Assembly: GCA_905250125.1 (NCBI GenBank)
Contig: CAJNOL010000522.1
Span: 4,561-68,560, forward strand
Direction: 5' to 3'
DNA length: 64,000 nucleotides
DNA from: Rotaria sordida
Lineage: Eukaryota; Rotifera; Eurotatoria; Philodinida; Philodinidae
The position numbers and the translations under genes are program-made. Within the stretch, counting starts at the first letter, position 1, and each line of letters starts with the position of its first letter. The notes beneath the pieces were generated by a model. That model was not told the origin of the DNA and did no database searches. It saw only the letters and a list, made by a program, of their open reading frames with translations. Shown one piece after another: positions 23,881 to 35,319 of the stretch.

Positions 23881-24350
23881 AAATTCATATAATAACAAAC
23901 AAATAATTTTAATTGAAATTGAAATCATATAATAAATAATTAAGTCATATAAATCTACCAAATAACATGAATAAATAATTTGAATTTAAATTAAATAATA
24001 TCATAAGAATTTAATTCATAAGAATGCATCAAATAAAATGAACAATCAACTTAAATTGAAACTTAAATAATATTTGAAACATTTAATTCATAAAAATGCA
24101 CTAAATAACATGAGTAAATAATTTTAATTCAAATTTAAATAATGGTATAAATATTTAATTCATCTAAAAGCACCAAATAACATGAATAAATAGTATGAAT
24201 TTAAATTGAATAATATTTTAAACATTTAATTCATATATATGCATCAAAATAATATAAATAAATAATTTAAATTTGAATTTATATAATATTATAGAGATGT
24301 AATTCATAAAAATGCACTAAATAACAAATAAATAATTTTAATTTAAATAC
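23880..24350. repeat. 72-bp tandem repeat array, about six copies
   Basis: The anchor CAAATAACATGAATAAATAA and close variants recurs at about 23958, 24030, 24102, 24174, 24246 and 24318, an exact step of 72 bases each time. Each unit also has ATTTAATTCATAA..ATGCA just before the next anchor. A degenerate first copy begins near 23885. Units are very AT-rich and differ by scattered substitutions. It is a minisatellite-like array. Confidence 0.88.
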
Positions 24351-25008
24351 GTACTAAATGAACTGACTTAAAGAGCAACTTTAAAAATACAAGTTATCAA
24401 CTCATTAGTTAGCTGCTGAAGAATATAGCGAATGAAAAACACTATCGACCGGCTTATATACGTGAATGAACAATGGCTTGATAGCGATCATTGTTCAAAT
24501 GATTTTTCAAATCGGCATTGATTTTCGAGTTTTATTAAAATCAATGTTGATGTTTTACTTTGTAGAAAATGATTTTTTTCGAAAATCAAATTCAATCTCT
24601 GTAAACTGGAAAATCAAGCATTTTTGAGGTACTGAAAATTCGTCGAATGATCCATAAAACCTCAAAAATACTTCAGCTTATATCAAATCGATTTTTCAAA
24701 TAGTAGAATTTAAAAAAATTTACAGTGTACAGAATTGTTCGATTATTTCAAGTGGATGTTTTTGTTGATCATCAAGTATTTCGTCTTCGAACTATCGTTG
24801 TTGTTATCGTTTTCTTTTTCTCCCGACGAAAGAAGACGACGTTTCCACGATGAGATTGAAGAAGAAGCCATATTTCACCATATTATCTAAACAAATTCAA
24901 ATTCTTCGAGAGTTTCAATTCTTTACAATTAACTTTTACTGATACAAAAAAACCAAGATTGCATCGTATGAATCTTTTCACATAGGAGTACCGAAAGAGG
25001 TGGTGCGG

Positions 25009-25400
25009 AGATAGAACCGGTCTGAAAAAGTCGGACCAGATCGGGCTAACTGGTCTACTGGCAATTGATCAGTCTACCAGCGATCGACCGGTCTCCCGAC
25101 GACCAGCCGATCTACCAATAACCAACGAGTCTGTCGGCAACCAAGCGATCTATTGGTAACGTATAATATATCGATAATTTACAGTACCACAGAAAGAGTA
25201 GTTTAGATATGGAAAATGCAGTTTTTCGCGTGACAAACTTGATGTGCCAAGTTGTATCACATACTTGATTTAGAGATGGAGCCAGTCTGAATTTTCGACG
25301 ACTGGTACTGGTACTAGTCTGAACAGGCCGAGCAGGCCAATGTACCAGCACTGAACCGGACCGGACCGACTGGTAATCGGTACTGGTTCCATCTCTAAAC
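25009..25400. mobile_element. GC-rich inverted-repeat insertion(s) upstream of the piggyBac relic
   Basis: The sequence at 25268-25400 starts TTTAGAGATGGAGCCAGT and ends ACTGGTTCCATCTCTAAA, a near-perfect terminal inverted repeat of about 18 bases enclosing roughly 130 bp of CTGGT/ACCAG-rich DNA. An upstream stretch from 25009 opens with the related GAGATAGAACCGGTCTGAA and has the same motif-rich, GC-rich texture, so it may be a second, diverged copy. Neither encodes a protein. The small size and inverted ends suggest a MITE-like element, family unknown. Confidence 0.55.
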
Positions 25401-25402
25401 TG

Positions 25403-26240
25403 GTGCAAAACAACCAGAAAGCTCCTGGCTCCTGCTTCATGAGAAATGGAGAACTACTGAAGATTAAATTTGTAGACAAGGAAGCTACTGATGATAAAGA
25501 AATCTATGTGGTTAATTCTAAAGGTACGGTTGGTATCGTCCAAGTTGAAAGGCTCGAGAAAGGTACGAAAATTGATTTTTTATTGTTACACTCTATGAGT
25601 ATTCATAAGTGGTATGAAGAAATATGTCTCTAAACCATCATCGGTTATTGATTACATTCGAAACATGAGCGGATTGGATCTAAGTGATAGTTCGCTTCAT
25701 CACGCATATGGAGGTCGAAAATTATATCGATGGTTTGTGAAACTGGGCATTCATTTTCTCGCACGACTTCTATTCAATGCCTTTGTCATGTATCGAGCCT
25801 ATGATTCCTACGCTCACTTTTCAAAATTTCTCTCTTGGTAAGAACTTTTTCGAATTCTAATTACTTACTATTACGCTTTTATAGTTTCGTTTGCGATACT
25901 ATGAAATCAAGAGGAATAAGTAGAAAACCCTTGAATGAATCTACACCTTCTCAAAAACGTGCCAAGTTACTGTCAAGCAGTATTGTTCCTTGAAAACTTG
26001 TGAAATTTCAGCATTTTTCTAGTAAGTTTCAAGTCAATTTGTAATAAACTAGTGTTTTTGTTTTCGCTTTAGTCAAGACTGAATATAACGAAAGCAGACA
26101 AGACCACATTCAAAAATGTTGTGTTTTATGTCGTTCAAAACAAATCCGAAAATAAACGACCTATTTTTATGAAACAGGTCCTGATGCATCTACTTTTTAT
26201 TATCCAGAGTGTTTCGATGTAGTTCATAGTAAAATATAAT
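25403..26240 (+). pseudogene. piggyBac-like transposase, C-terminal relic
   Basis: Three blocks match the end of piggyBac-family (DDE_Tnp_1_7) transposases. Block one (25403-25590): GELLKIKFVDKEATDDKEIY and GTVGIVQVER. After a frame change, block two (25625-25841): KPSSVIDYIRNMSGLDLSD, then YRWFVKLGIHFLARLLFNA. After an intron-like gap, block three (26075-26235) holds the cysteine-rich zinc-binding tail, CCVLCRSKQ to FYYPECFDVVH, broken by a TAA. The N-terminal half and the catalytic aspartates are missing. The enzyme inserts at TTAA sites by cut-and-paste. The copy is dead. The related non-autonomous element at 28805 could have used an active relative. Confidence 0.78.
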
Positions 26241-28804
26241 GAATCGTAACAAGTTCTAAAGAAAAAAAGAGCATAAGATCAAATAAATCTCAAATTAAAT
26301 TTGGTTGATATTTTCTTCTAAGTTAGAAGAAAACAATCGGCAATCGCCATTACGTGAATGAACGATTCTCTATCCATTCTCTCTTCTTTGAACATCTGTT
26401 CAACGATACGACAGAGTGAAAAAATTTTCTTTTGTTCTGCTTGTCTTCAATCTGAAGACAGCAGGATCCAAGAAGTTAAGCTACGTTCGAAGTAAACAAT
26501 CGATGCTACAAAAATGACTCTTGTTCAGAAATGAACAATACAGAACGATGGTACACATTATTCTCATATATTTTATACATGACCACAAGCCGATGATATT
26601 CTAAACTGTTCAGAATTAAATTTTCTATTGAATTGTTTACTAAGTGGCTATCAAATCGTGTAAATACTCTTTTATAAACGAATGATTCTGTCATCCTTAA
26701 AAATTTCTAGAGAGTCGAGAAGATTAAATACCGTAGCAAGAGAAAAGTTTAAGCGATTAAGCTAACGTTTATTGGAGTGGCAAGTAGCTGTGTAGCTTCT
26801 AGATTTGTTGAAATGTTTACATCAAAATATTTTCATTCTCAAATTGGGTCAAATTATCTCTGAAACGTCCTTCTTCTCCTTTTTAAATTAAAAGAATTTG
26901 TTAATAGATTGATGATTAATTGAACTATTTCGATTATTGATCACAGGGAAAAGAATGCTTATTGATATTGTTGGTTCACTCGACAACAAGTGATCAATAG
27001 CATTAGTATTCATTTGTTTTATTATGTGTGTTATCGAAGTTTTTTCTTTACTTTAATTTCTGGGTAGTAATAGTGAAAGAGATATCATTTTTTTCCGTAG
27101 AAAATAAATACACGTTGCAAATATGTGAAAATTTATTAGAATATTAAACCGGTCACTATTCGTGATAGGGAGGTTTAACTATCAAATCAATGATCAAATA
27201 AAAAATAAGATGTATCTCACTCATTGATTGGACAAATGTCGAAATCCATGATTTATCATGAATGCTGGCATTAACCCTGTGAATACACAATCGTCAGAAC
27301 TTCAAATGTATAAGCTTAAATAATAGTAATGAAATATACTTTTATTGTTATTGTTGTGTTTTAGATAGATTTTAGTCTTCATCAAAAATTTCAGAGAAAA
27401 TATACAATATCTTCATAGCTGAGTATATCATAAGGAATAATGCATTACATAGTTTAACATATGTCAATGAGTCAACTAGTAGTCGTATACCAATATGTTT
27501 GTGCTAGTAAAGTATTTTCTTTTGACATTGATTTAAAGATTATCAATGCGATTTTCATGTCAAACAGTTGATAAGTGAAATTTTTTACGAAATGTGCAAA
27601 CTCAAATTAGACGATGTTTATCATCAAAATTTTTTTTTGTCAATCGTGACAAATGATGTGAAAGATACAATGATTTTACCAGTATCTAAATTAAATATTT
27701 GGTGCATTATAATGATTATGGCATAATCGATAGTTGGAAGATGTAATTAAGAAACTTGATGTGTCGCTTCAAATTGGAACAGCTCGATACATAAATGTCT
27801 GAAATAGAAGGTAAATCAAGAGTTTTTTTAAAGTCAAGTGTTTCCTCACAGTCGTTTCACATTACACAGGCTTCTTGTATTTAAAATTATTCTGGTCAAA
27901 GACAATCATACGCTTCAATTGAATAAACTAGAATTTTTTTTTCAATTCATAAAAGCTAAAATTCTGATATATTTCATGTAATGATAGAAATGTATTGTTG
28001 CCAAACTTGACTTCAAATGACAATAGAACAGGAAAAAAATGTTAGGCTAGTTTTTTTTTCGTTTAAATAGAATGACCATGTATTTGTAAAAATGGTCCAA
28101 AAATCATGAAATAAAAAAATAGAATTTAGGTTAAAAATGAAAAACACTTCAATAGTGTAAATTTGAATCGTATCATTAATGAAAACTATTTTCTATCATA
28201 GTCGATAAATTTCAGTCTATTAATATCAAAAATTGTCTTATTTAAAATTTTCTCTGTTCACGAAGTCATCAAATAATTTCTGCTCTATGAAATAACTCTA
28301 TTCAAAAATAAAATCTGTATGTTACTGTAGAATCACCGAAAAAACCTTTCATTTTTATTCAAAGTAGATTTTATATATTATGTTGATGAATAGATTTCTT
28401 GAACATACTTCATTTTAAATTGTAAATAAAATTCTATCGTTTGTCTTATCGAAAAATATATTAGAAAAAAATTTTCGTATTGTTATTCATGAATTAATTA
28501 ATAATGATTGTAATAGGAAAAGACAACAGTATTGAGCTCCAAATTATTTTTCCACAATGTTTTAAAAAATTTAAATAAATTTACTTTTTATATTTATTTT
28601 TAGACGATCATGATCTGATTCATATTATGGATATTAGAATCACTTTGTTGCATCGTTACATACAAACAGTACTTATTGCTTTCTAGTTTATGTATTCGAA
28701 CATCTTTTTATTTTACCTATTTTTGAATGTATGCAAACGAGTTTTTTTTTTCTTTTGAAAAAAAAAGATATAACAGATCTGGTTTTATAAAAGACAAATT
28801 TATA
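26241..28804. other. Gene-free AT-rich interval
   Basis: No exon, domain or repeat array was recognised on either strand. Short open frames lack any motif. Confidence 0.5.
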
Positions 28805-29431
28805 TTAACACATTCGACACGATGTGGCCCACTGGTAGGCCACGCTATATTTTAACGAGAAACTGTATAAAAAAGCACTTTCTTTTGCTTTTTTGTTAGG
28901 CAGAAAGTTAGACATAGTGTGTCATCTGTTCTGCCTTCAGTATTTTTTTTTGAGTCCTTTATTCCGTAGCATGATGCTTTTTGTTAAAACAACCAAGACA
29001 AAAAAAATTTATCACTATCAGAACAAAAGGTTATTACTTTTTTTGCTGCCGCATAGCTCGCTTATCTTGACTGTTGTGCCCTTCCCTTTACATAGCAGCC
29101 AGTACAGCGTCTGTCAACATTGCGTGTAGATCCTTCCTTGTTTTCGAGCTTGCGATCAGCGAGTTTGTGCTTCGAATGGGTTGCTAATTTTTGTCTCGGA
29201 TCAGATTTCAGCTTCTCGAATGTATGCCATGTAGTAAAGATCTCACAAGACTTTTGCGAAACTGCAGAATAGTCAATTTGCTTCGTGTGATGTTATAAAT
29301 AGAAAAGAGAAAACGACAGGCCAGCACAGAATGAAAAGGTCAAGGAGTGCATTTGCCAAAAGACGAATGCACACGAAAATGAATTTGTAGAGTTACTCTC
29401 TAATAAAATCGAATCGTGCCGAATGTGTTAA
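28805..29431 (-). mobile_element. Non-autonomous piggyBac-type element with TTAA ends
   Basis: The 627-bp element is bounded by TTAA at 28805-28808 and 29428-29431. Inside these are inverted ends CACATTCGACACGAT (28809-28823) and ATCGTGCCGAATGTG (29413-29427), differing at one position. TTAA target duplication is the hallmark of piggyBac. Just inside the left end is a subterminal palindrome (GTGGCCCACTGGTAGGCCAC). On the minus strand a degenerate frame resembles the piggyBac cysteine-rich tail: RRCTGCY, then KKVITFCSDSDKFF, with stops. So this looks like an internally deleted derivative that kept both ends and a scrap of the transposase C-terminus. The plus-strand frame 28893-29129 is a shadow. 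Confidence 0.82.
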
Positions 29432-29530
29432 TTTACACATACATGTAATGTGTGTTATTTTATATCAGTGTTTCTTTCTGTTCTATTATAGAAATAAAAA
29501 AATAAATAAATATTCGAGTGTATCCATTTA

Positions 29531-30226
29531 ATGTTGATGATAAGAAGACATTTAATCGGTATTCTTATCTGTACTAGTTTTATCGTCTTCATTCTTCTTT
29601 TGAAAATCAAACATCAAACGAATACAATGACAATGAAATTTACAATAGCAAATTTATGGAATTCAACTCCTATTACTAATCATCAACCAGTTCAAATAAC
29701 TCTTTCAGCTACTAATGATAAAGATCATCTTCTTATTGAAATTGATGCACCATTTTTTAATGATCCTGCTCCTCCTTTATCATCATCATCGTCGTCATCT
29801 GGTCCATATCCTGAATTATGGAATTATGAAGTAGTCGAACTTTTTTTCTTAGCATCATCAACAAATCATTATCTTGAACTTGAATTTTCTCCACATGGTC
29901 ATTATCTTGTTCTTTTATTAATTGATCGTCGAAAAGTATTAAAACAAATGTTACCTTTACCTTTTTATAAAGTTGAACATCGTTCATCTGATCGATGGAT
30001 TGGTCGAGCACATATTCCTCGTTCTTTATTTCCAGCTGATGTTGATCGATTTAATGCTTATGCTATTCATGGTCAAGATGATAAACGTACATATGAAGCA
30101 CTTTATCCTGCAACTATTGATAGTGAAAAACCTGATTTTCATCGACTTGAATTTTTTCAAGTTTTAAATTTTGATTCATTATTAAATGTCGGCGAGCAAG
30201 ATGGTGATCATTGGAATACGAACTAA
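29531..30226 (+). CDS. UPF0462 family protein, C4orf33 homologue, with N-terminal membrane anchor
   Basis: Single-exon gene of 231 residues. After residue 34 the protein follows the animal UPF0462/C4orf33 family from end to end: KFTIANLWNSTPI, IDAPFFNDPAPP, ELWNYEVVELFFL, YLELEFSPHGHYLVLLL, KVLKQMLPLPF, FNAYAIHGQDDKRTYEALYP, KPDFHRLEFF. The biochemical function of the family is unknown; the fold is expected to be a carbohydrate-binding-like beta sandwich, which I cannot confirm here. The human protein begins close to the KFTI block, whereas here 34 extra residues form a basic start (MLMIRRH) and a hydrophobic helix (LIGILICTSFIVFILLL), suggesting a membrane anchor or signal. A later in-frame ATG (MTMKF) would give the short form. 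A Ser run lies at about residue 82. Confidence 0.88.
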   Translation: MLMIRRHLIGILICTSFIVFILLLKIKHQTNTMTMKFTIANLWNSTPITNHQPVQITLSATNDKDHLLIEIDAPFFNDPAPPLSSSSSSSGPYPELWNYEVVELFFLASSTNHYLELEFSPHGHYLVLLLIDRRKVLKQMLPLPFYKVEHRSSDRWIGRAHIPRSLFPADVDRFNAYAIHGQDDKRTYEALYPATIDSEKPDFHRLEFFQVLNFDSLLNVGEQDGDHWNTN

Positions 30227-30385
30227 TGTGTCAAATGCAAATGCACTTGTCACTTAGAGAGAGAGAGAGAGAAAACATTGCAGTTGTTGAAGTGTGCGAA
30301 CGAACATTGATTGCATATTAAAAAATTGATCATATTTACTTGAATGTCAAACTTTAAAGTTTAACGGACGTAAAAAGAAAAAGAA

Positions 30386-30391
30386 AATAAA
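30386..30391 (+). promoter_or_regulatory. Candidate poly(A) signal of the C4orf33-like gene
   Basis: AATAAA lies 160 bases after the stop codon and about 65 bases before the first exon of the next gene. A (GA)n tract lies between. Motif only. Confidence 0.4.
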
Positions 30392-30456
30392 TCGATAGAA
30401 ATTAGATTCTTTTTGCATTTTCTTTTATACAACGATACTTGGCATAAGCAGAAAAA

Positions 30457-33400
30457 ATGCCACCAAAGTAAGTAGAATTCAAAGATAAATTTCATTTTTC
30501 TAAACGAGCTTAAATAAAATTTTATTTATCAATTATGATAAATACTACGGAAATCTTGAACTAAAAGGTTTCTCTGACATTCTACAACACACTTTTATTC
30601 ATCATCTAGCTCAAATAACAGTTAATGAACATGATTTCAAGGCTTATTCATAATAAATAGAACTGCAATCAAAATTTATTTAATGAATATATAAGAATAG
30701 TTTAATTTAAAAAGAAAAACCAAAAATAAATCATGTGAATATGTTTTGGTTGAGTATTATAATGAATTGTTCATAACAAATAGACTATTCTTTTTTTCTG
30801 ACATTTCCATAATGAATACATTTTTAATTTAACGGATGTTATTTTTTCCCTGCAGATTTACATTTTAATCAGTAAAATGCATTAATTCATCTTTCTTTAG
30901 AAATCAACAACTACGTAAAAGTTATTCCAAGCGTTCATCATCATCTGTTGTCAACGATGAATCGAGTGATGAAAAAGGTGATTATAAATGTTTCAAATTC
31001 AAATACAAGTGCAAAAAAAAAAAGTCGTTTCTTTGAATTGATTCACATTTTCTTTTCTTTTCATTCTCTTCTGTTGACCTACTTGAAATAAAAAATTGGA
31101 ATCATTTAACACAAACAAAATCATTTCTCACTCACCTTGTTATGGATGTCGTTAACGACGTGAATATTATTGTCACTCTTTGCCTCGTCCATACAAACTT
31201 TTTTGTTTGCACTTTTTTCTTCTTCTGCCTTCTCTCCATCCTTTTGCTTGAAACTCAATAGTGCATTTTCATTTTAAAGTTTTCTTTAACAATTTCCTCT
31301 CAGTTAAGTTTCCCCTACTGTTTGTCTATTTTTCTTTACAAAACTCATTATAAAATGACAACTAAAGGAGCACGCATCAAATCGACAACAAATACTGCTC
31401 CAAATACCACTGTTAAAAAGACAGATACAGGTATTAATTATTTATAAAGAAGAAACAAAGAAAAAAAGAAACTAAATTTTTTTTTGTTCATCTTAAAATA
31501 GAAAAACTATTTGATTCTTATCTTCCTTATATTTTAAATTAACTAGTTGAACCATATCATTGCAAAGGAAAATTTTTGGAAGATTTCGAAGCTTTATGTC
31601 GACAAGCACAAATCACATATATTGTTCCGATTGTACCACGACCACATCCACCAGGAACTCCAGTGGCAGCATCATCTATAGTTGATATTAAAGATAAAGC
31701 AGCACCTAAAACAGCTAAAGGTGCAGCAGTTAAAGAACGTGAACCCACTGCTCAACCACAACAACAACAACCAAGTGAAGCTGATAGTGGAGAAGCTTCT
31801 CATGGTTAGTAGATTAACAAAGAAAACATTTTTCAAGAAAAAAATAAAACACAAAAAATATCTTCTATTCTTTTCTTATAGAAGATTCTCTACCAAAAAC
31901 ATATTCCCTACGTGATAATCTTGAATATTTCAAACCAAAAATTCAAGTTGAAATGGATAATCCAGAAAAACAAGATACTCTTACAGAAATTCTTATTCGT
32001 GCATGGAAAATTGATCGTGCAATATTAGATATATTTGCTCAATCATTTCCTACACTTGAACGTTTAACTACTCTTCATTTTTGGCATACAGGTTTAACAG
32101 ATGATACACTTAAACAATTAGCTTCTATTCTACCAAAATGTCCTAGTATTCGTGCACTTATACTTGATGCTAATCCAATACCATTTGAACATTATGAAGT
32201 TCTTTTAACAGATGAAAATTCACCAATTATTAATTTATCTCTTCGACATTGTCAAATAACAGAACGTGGTGCTTCTTTAATCGCTCAAGGTTTAGGAACA
32301 GAACGTCGACAAAATAAAAAATTACAAACACTTAATCTAGCTTATAATTCATTAGGTGATGAGGGTGCTGAACATATTGCACGAAGTTTAAAATTTAATC
32401 GTACTTTACTTGTATTAAATTTAAGTTCAAATGATATCAGTGATTTAGGTGCACAAAAATTTGCTGAAGTTTTAAGTAAATTTCCTTTAACAGAAGATGA
32501 ATTAATTTATCGAAGAAAATTATTACTACATTCATCAATATCTGAAAGTGCACCAAGTCTTCCCTCAGGTAGGCGACATGTTGGTGAAAGACGTACTTCA
32601 GTAACTTCAAGTCCAACAGGTGTTGGAAGAAAAAAATCTGGAGTTACTTCAACAACACTACCATCAAAAGGAAAAGGTGGTGCTGGTGGTACTGTAGGAA
32701 AAGTTTGTTTGATTGAAATATTTACTTCCTTATTTGATTTGATTTTTTCATAGCCTGATATAAAAGAAACTACTAAACCACCAAAAAAAGATGATAAAGC
32801 AGCTAAAAAAGGTGCTACAATTGCTGAAACTAAACCCGGTAAAGGTGCTGCTGGTAAACAAAGTACAGAAAAACTTGCAAAAACAGCTGGCAATCCAAAA
32901 GGTTCTGCTGTACCGCCTGGAAATCGTTCAGCACCACAAAGTGAACTTGATGTAAGTTATTTTCAAACTTTTTTTTATATGAACTTTTGAATTTTCATAC
33001 AAATTCTTTATTAGAATGATGAAAAGGTTTGTTTGTTTTTTTTGGATACCTTCACTAATGTTTTATTTTCTATACACAGATTGGCATTCATATAAATATA
33101 TATATATATATTGATTACTAAATAAATATGAATAATTTATTTTTGTTTTAGTTTATTATTAATGATGGAATACCATTACTTGATCATAATGCTGAATTAT
33201 TAAATAATGATCTTGTTTTACCAGGAAATAGATGTTTACTTAGTTTGAATTTATCAAGTAAGAAAGTTTCATCTTTTTTTTTTTTGTTTTTGAAAAAAAT
33301 AAAGATAAAATGTTTATTTTTATAATTAAACAGAAAATCGAATGACTGATACAGGTGTACAATATATTCTTAAAGCTATTCAATATCAAGAAATGTTTAT

Positions 33401-33955
33401 AAAATTGAATATTTCAACACGAAATTTATCATCAACTACAACGCCTTCCATACCTAATCAAGGTCTTCTTAGACTTGAACTACAAGTAAATTAAATCGAT
33501 ATCATAAAGATATACAAAAACACTTCGTTTGCTTGTGTTTTTTTTTTTTTAGAGAAATGATTTTATTATTAATGAATGTGAAGCATATGAAAAAATTCAA
33601 ACATTATTAAAAAATCGTCGTGAACCTATTTTTAAAAACAAAGACAATCAAGATGAAACATCAACCGGTGGAAGAGACACGGTCGGAACTCCACATGCAA
33701 GATCACGCCAAGGTTTGAGTTTGTTGCACATACAAATACTTACATCTATTATTTAAAAAAAAAGAAAGGATCTATAAGAGAAAAGAAAAATGGTAACAAA
33801 TAATAACATTCACAGATATCACGAATGAATGAAACACAAAGTTTTCTTTTTGGTTTGTTTCTATTCACTTAATGATGATGATGATGATTATTATTATGTT
33901 TTTCTTACATTATTAATTATTTGTATTTGTTTTTCTTGTAGGGGTGAAACATTGA
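30457..33955 (+). CDS. Leucine-rich repeat protein, LRRC71-like, two alternative first exons
   Basis: Common exons: 31547-31804, 31882-32702, 32754-32951, 33015-33026, 33152-33257, 33334-33485, 33553-33712, 33942-33955. The 5' end can be either 30457-30467 plus 30901-30977 (602 residues) or a single exon 31355-31430 (598 residues); both end in the same phase with a G. The LRR part (exon from 31882) reads LTTLHFWHTGLTDDTLKQLA, INLSLRHCQITERGASLIA, LQTLNLAYNSLGDEGAEHIA and LLVLNLSSNDISDLGAQKFA, then LTEDELIYRRKLLL, as in LRRC71. Lys/Pro/Gly-rich disordered stretches flank it, and another LRR-like segment (RCLLSLNLS, then NRMTDTGVQYIL) follows the 12-nt exon. LRRC71 relatives are associated with cilia in animals; a role here is inference. 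The longest exon is solid, small exons less so. Confidence 0.85.
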
Positions 33956-34229
33956 ACAAACGCTTGTGCAACCAGCTTTCGTGATAATCTCAAAAAATTC
34001 TTTCAATTTCGATTTGAAAACTATCACAAGAACTGGCCACAAAATTCACTTTATTCAACAAGCGTTTCATCGTCTACACTTACTTTTTTCGCAAAACTTC
34101 ATCTGTTGTTCGTCGTCGCATTTCGTTTATCACTGTTCTTTCTGTCTTTCTCATGATATATTTATTCTTCACCACACACATACAAAGTAAAAGAGAGTCT
34201 TATCTTAAGTGCACAACAGCCTCTTTCGT

Positions 34230-34271
<42 letters not shown>

Positions 34272-35300
34272 GATGACGATGACAGTCAGCCTCTTCTTTC
34301 TCGTCGTTTAGCCTTCGTCTTTTTTTTTTTTTACTTATAGATACACACAAAATGAAAAAGTATATGTGTGTATGTGACTGTGGGTTTTCAGGATGAAAAC
34401 GAATCGAATGCTTGTTTCATGTATGAGAAATATTTGATTCTTTCTGAAAGAAAAAAAAAGAAACGACGTGCAATGTAGGTATGCTATTAAAATGAAAAAA
34501 AAAAAGAAAAAGAAAAAATGATAATTCATGATGATAACAACCATTACCAACACACAGGTGATCTATTTACTTTTATATATATATATGGATACAACTTGGT
34601 TGATAGAAGAGAATTATGTCATAAAATTTACAAGTCTCTTTTATAAACCTCTATTCAAACAATAAACACTATTTATGTTAAAGAAAAAAAAAAGAAAAGA
34701 ATTGATTTTTATTGTATTTGTTATTAAAGAAAAAAAAAATCACTTAAATTAAATCAGATAAACAGATATGAGGTCTTGTTTGTTAAATACTATTACATTT
34801 ATTTCAACATAATGATGTAAATTAAAGATCGATAAAAAGATAATAGAAAAAAAAATCATATTTCTTAATATATTATAATACATTGAATAGAATAAATAGA
34901 TCTTATCTTTTCTTTTCTTTTTTTTTTTTTAAATCTAAAATTCTTTTCTATGAAAAAGAAAGTACGTTACGAATAACCTCTGCCTTTTTCTTTTGTCATC
35001 ACAATTTTATTTGACAGAAGAAGATAACATGTTTTATTGAGCATAAATCGATGAGAATTTTATTCAAAGAAAAACGTTTCTTATTTTTATTTTCTTTCTT
35101 AAGAGAAGATAAAATTTTATCAAGACATTTGTTTGCCGTCATCTGTTTATCATTTGATATATGTTTTTTTTTTTTTTTTTTTTTTTGAAATGAAATTATT
35201 ATTATCATAATTTTTAATTTCTAATATAAAAAATAATCAATTTTAAGATAAAATGTAACATTTAAGTTTTATTTTTTTCTTCTATCATACAAATTTTTGA
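33956..35300. other. 3' flank of the LRRC71-like gene, low complexity
   Basis: Holds the likely 3' untranslated region, a (CT)n tract at 34231-34265 and an AATAAA at 34661-34666 that could be the poly(A) signal. Many A/T runs follow. No coding signal was seen. Confidence 0.5.
34231..34265. repeat. (CT)n microsatellite
   Basis: Nearly pure CT dinucleotide run, probably in the 3' untranslated region of the LRRC71-like gene. Confidence 0.9.
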
Positions 35301-35319
35301 GTATAAATTGTTTGTTATT

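Noticed and set aside
23958-24330. CRISPR-like array
   Set aside because: The 72-bp units are contiguous and similar throughout, with no distinct spacers; it is a tandem satellite in animal DNA.
28893-29129. Plus-strand frame of 78 codons
   Set aside because: It is the antisense of the piggyBac tail remnant inside the non-autonomous element.
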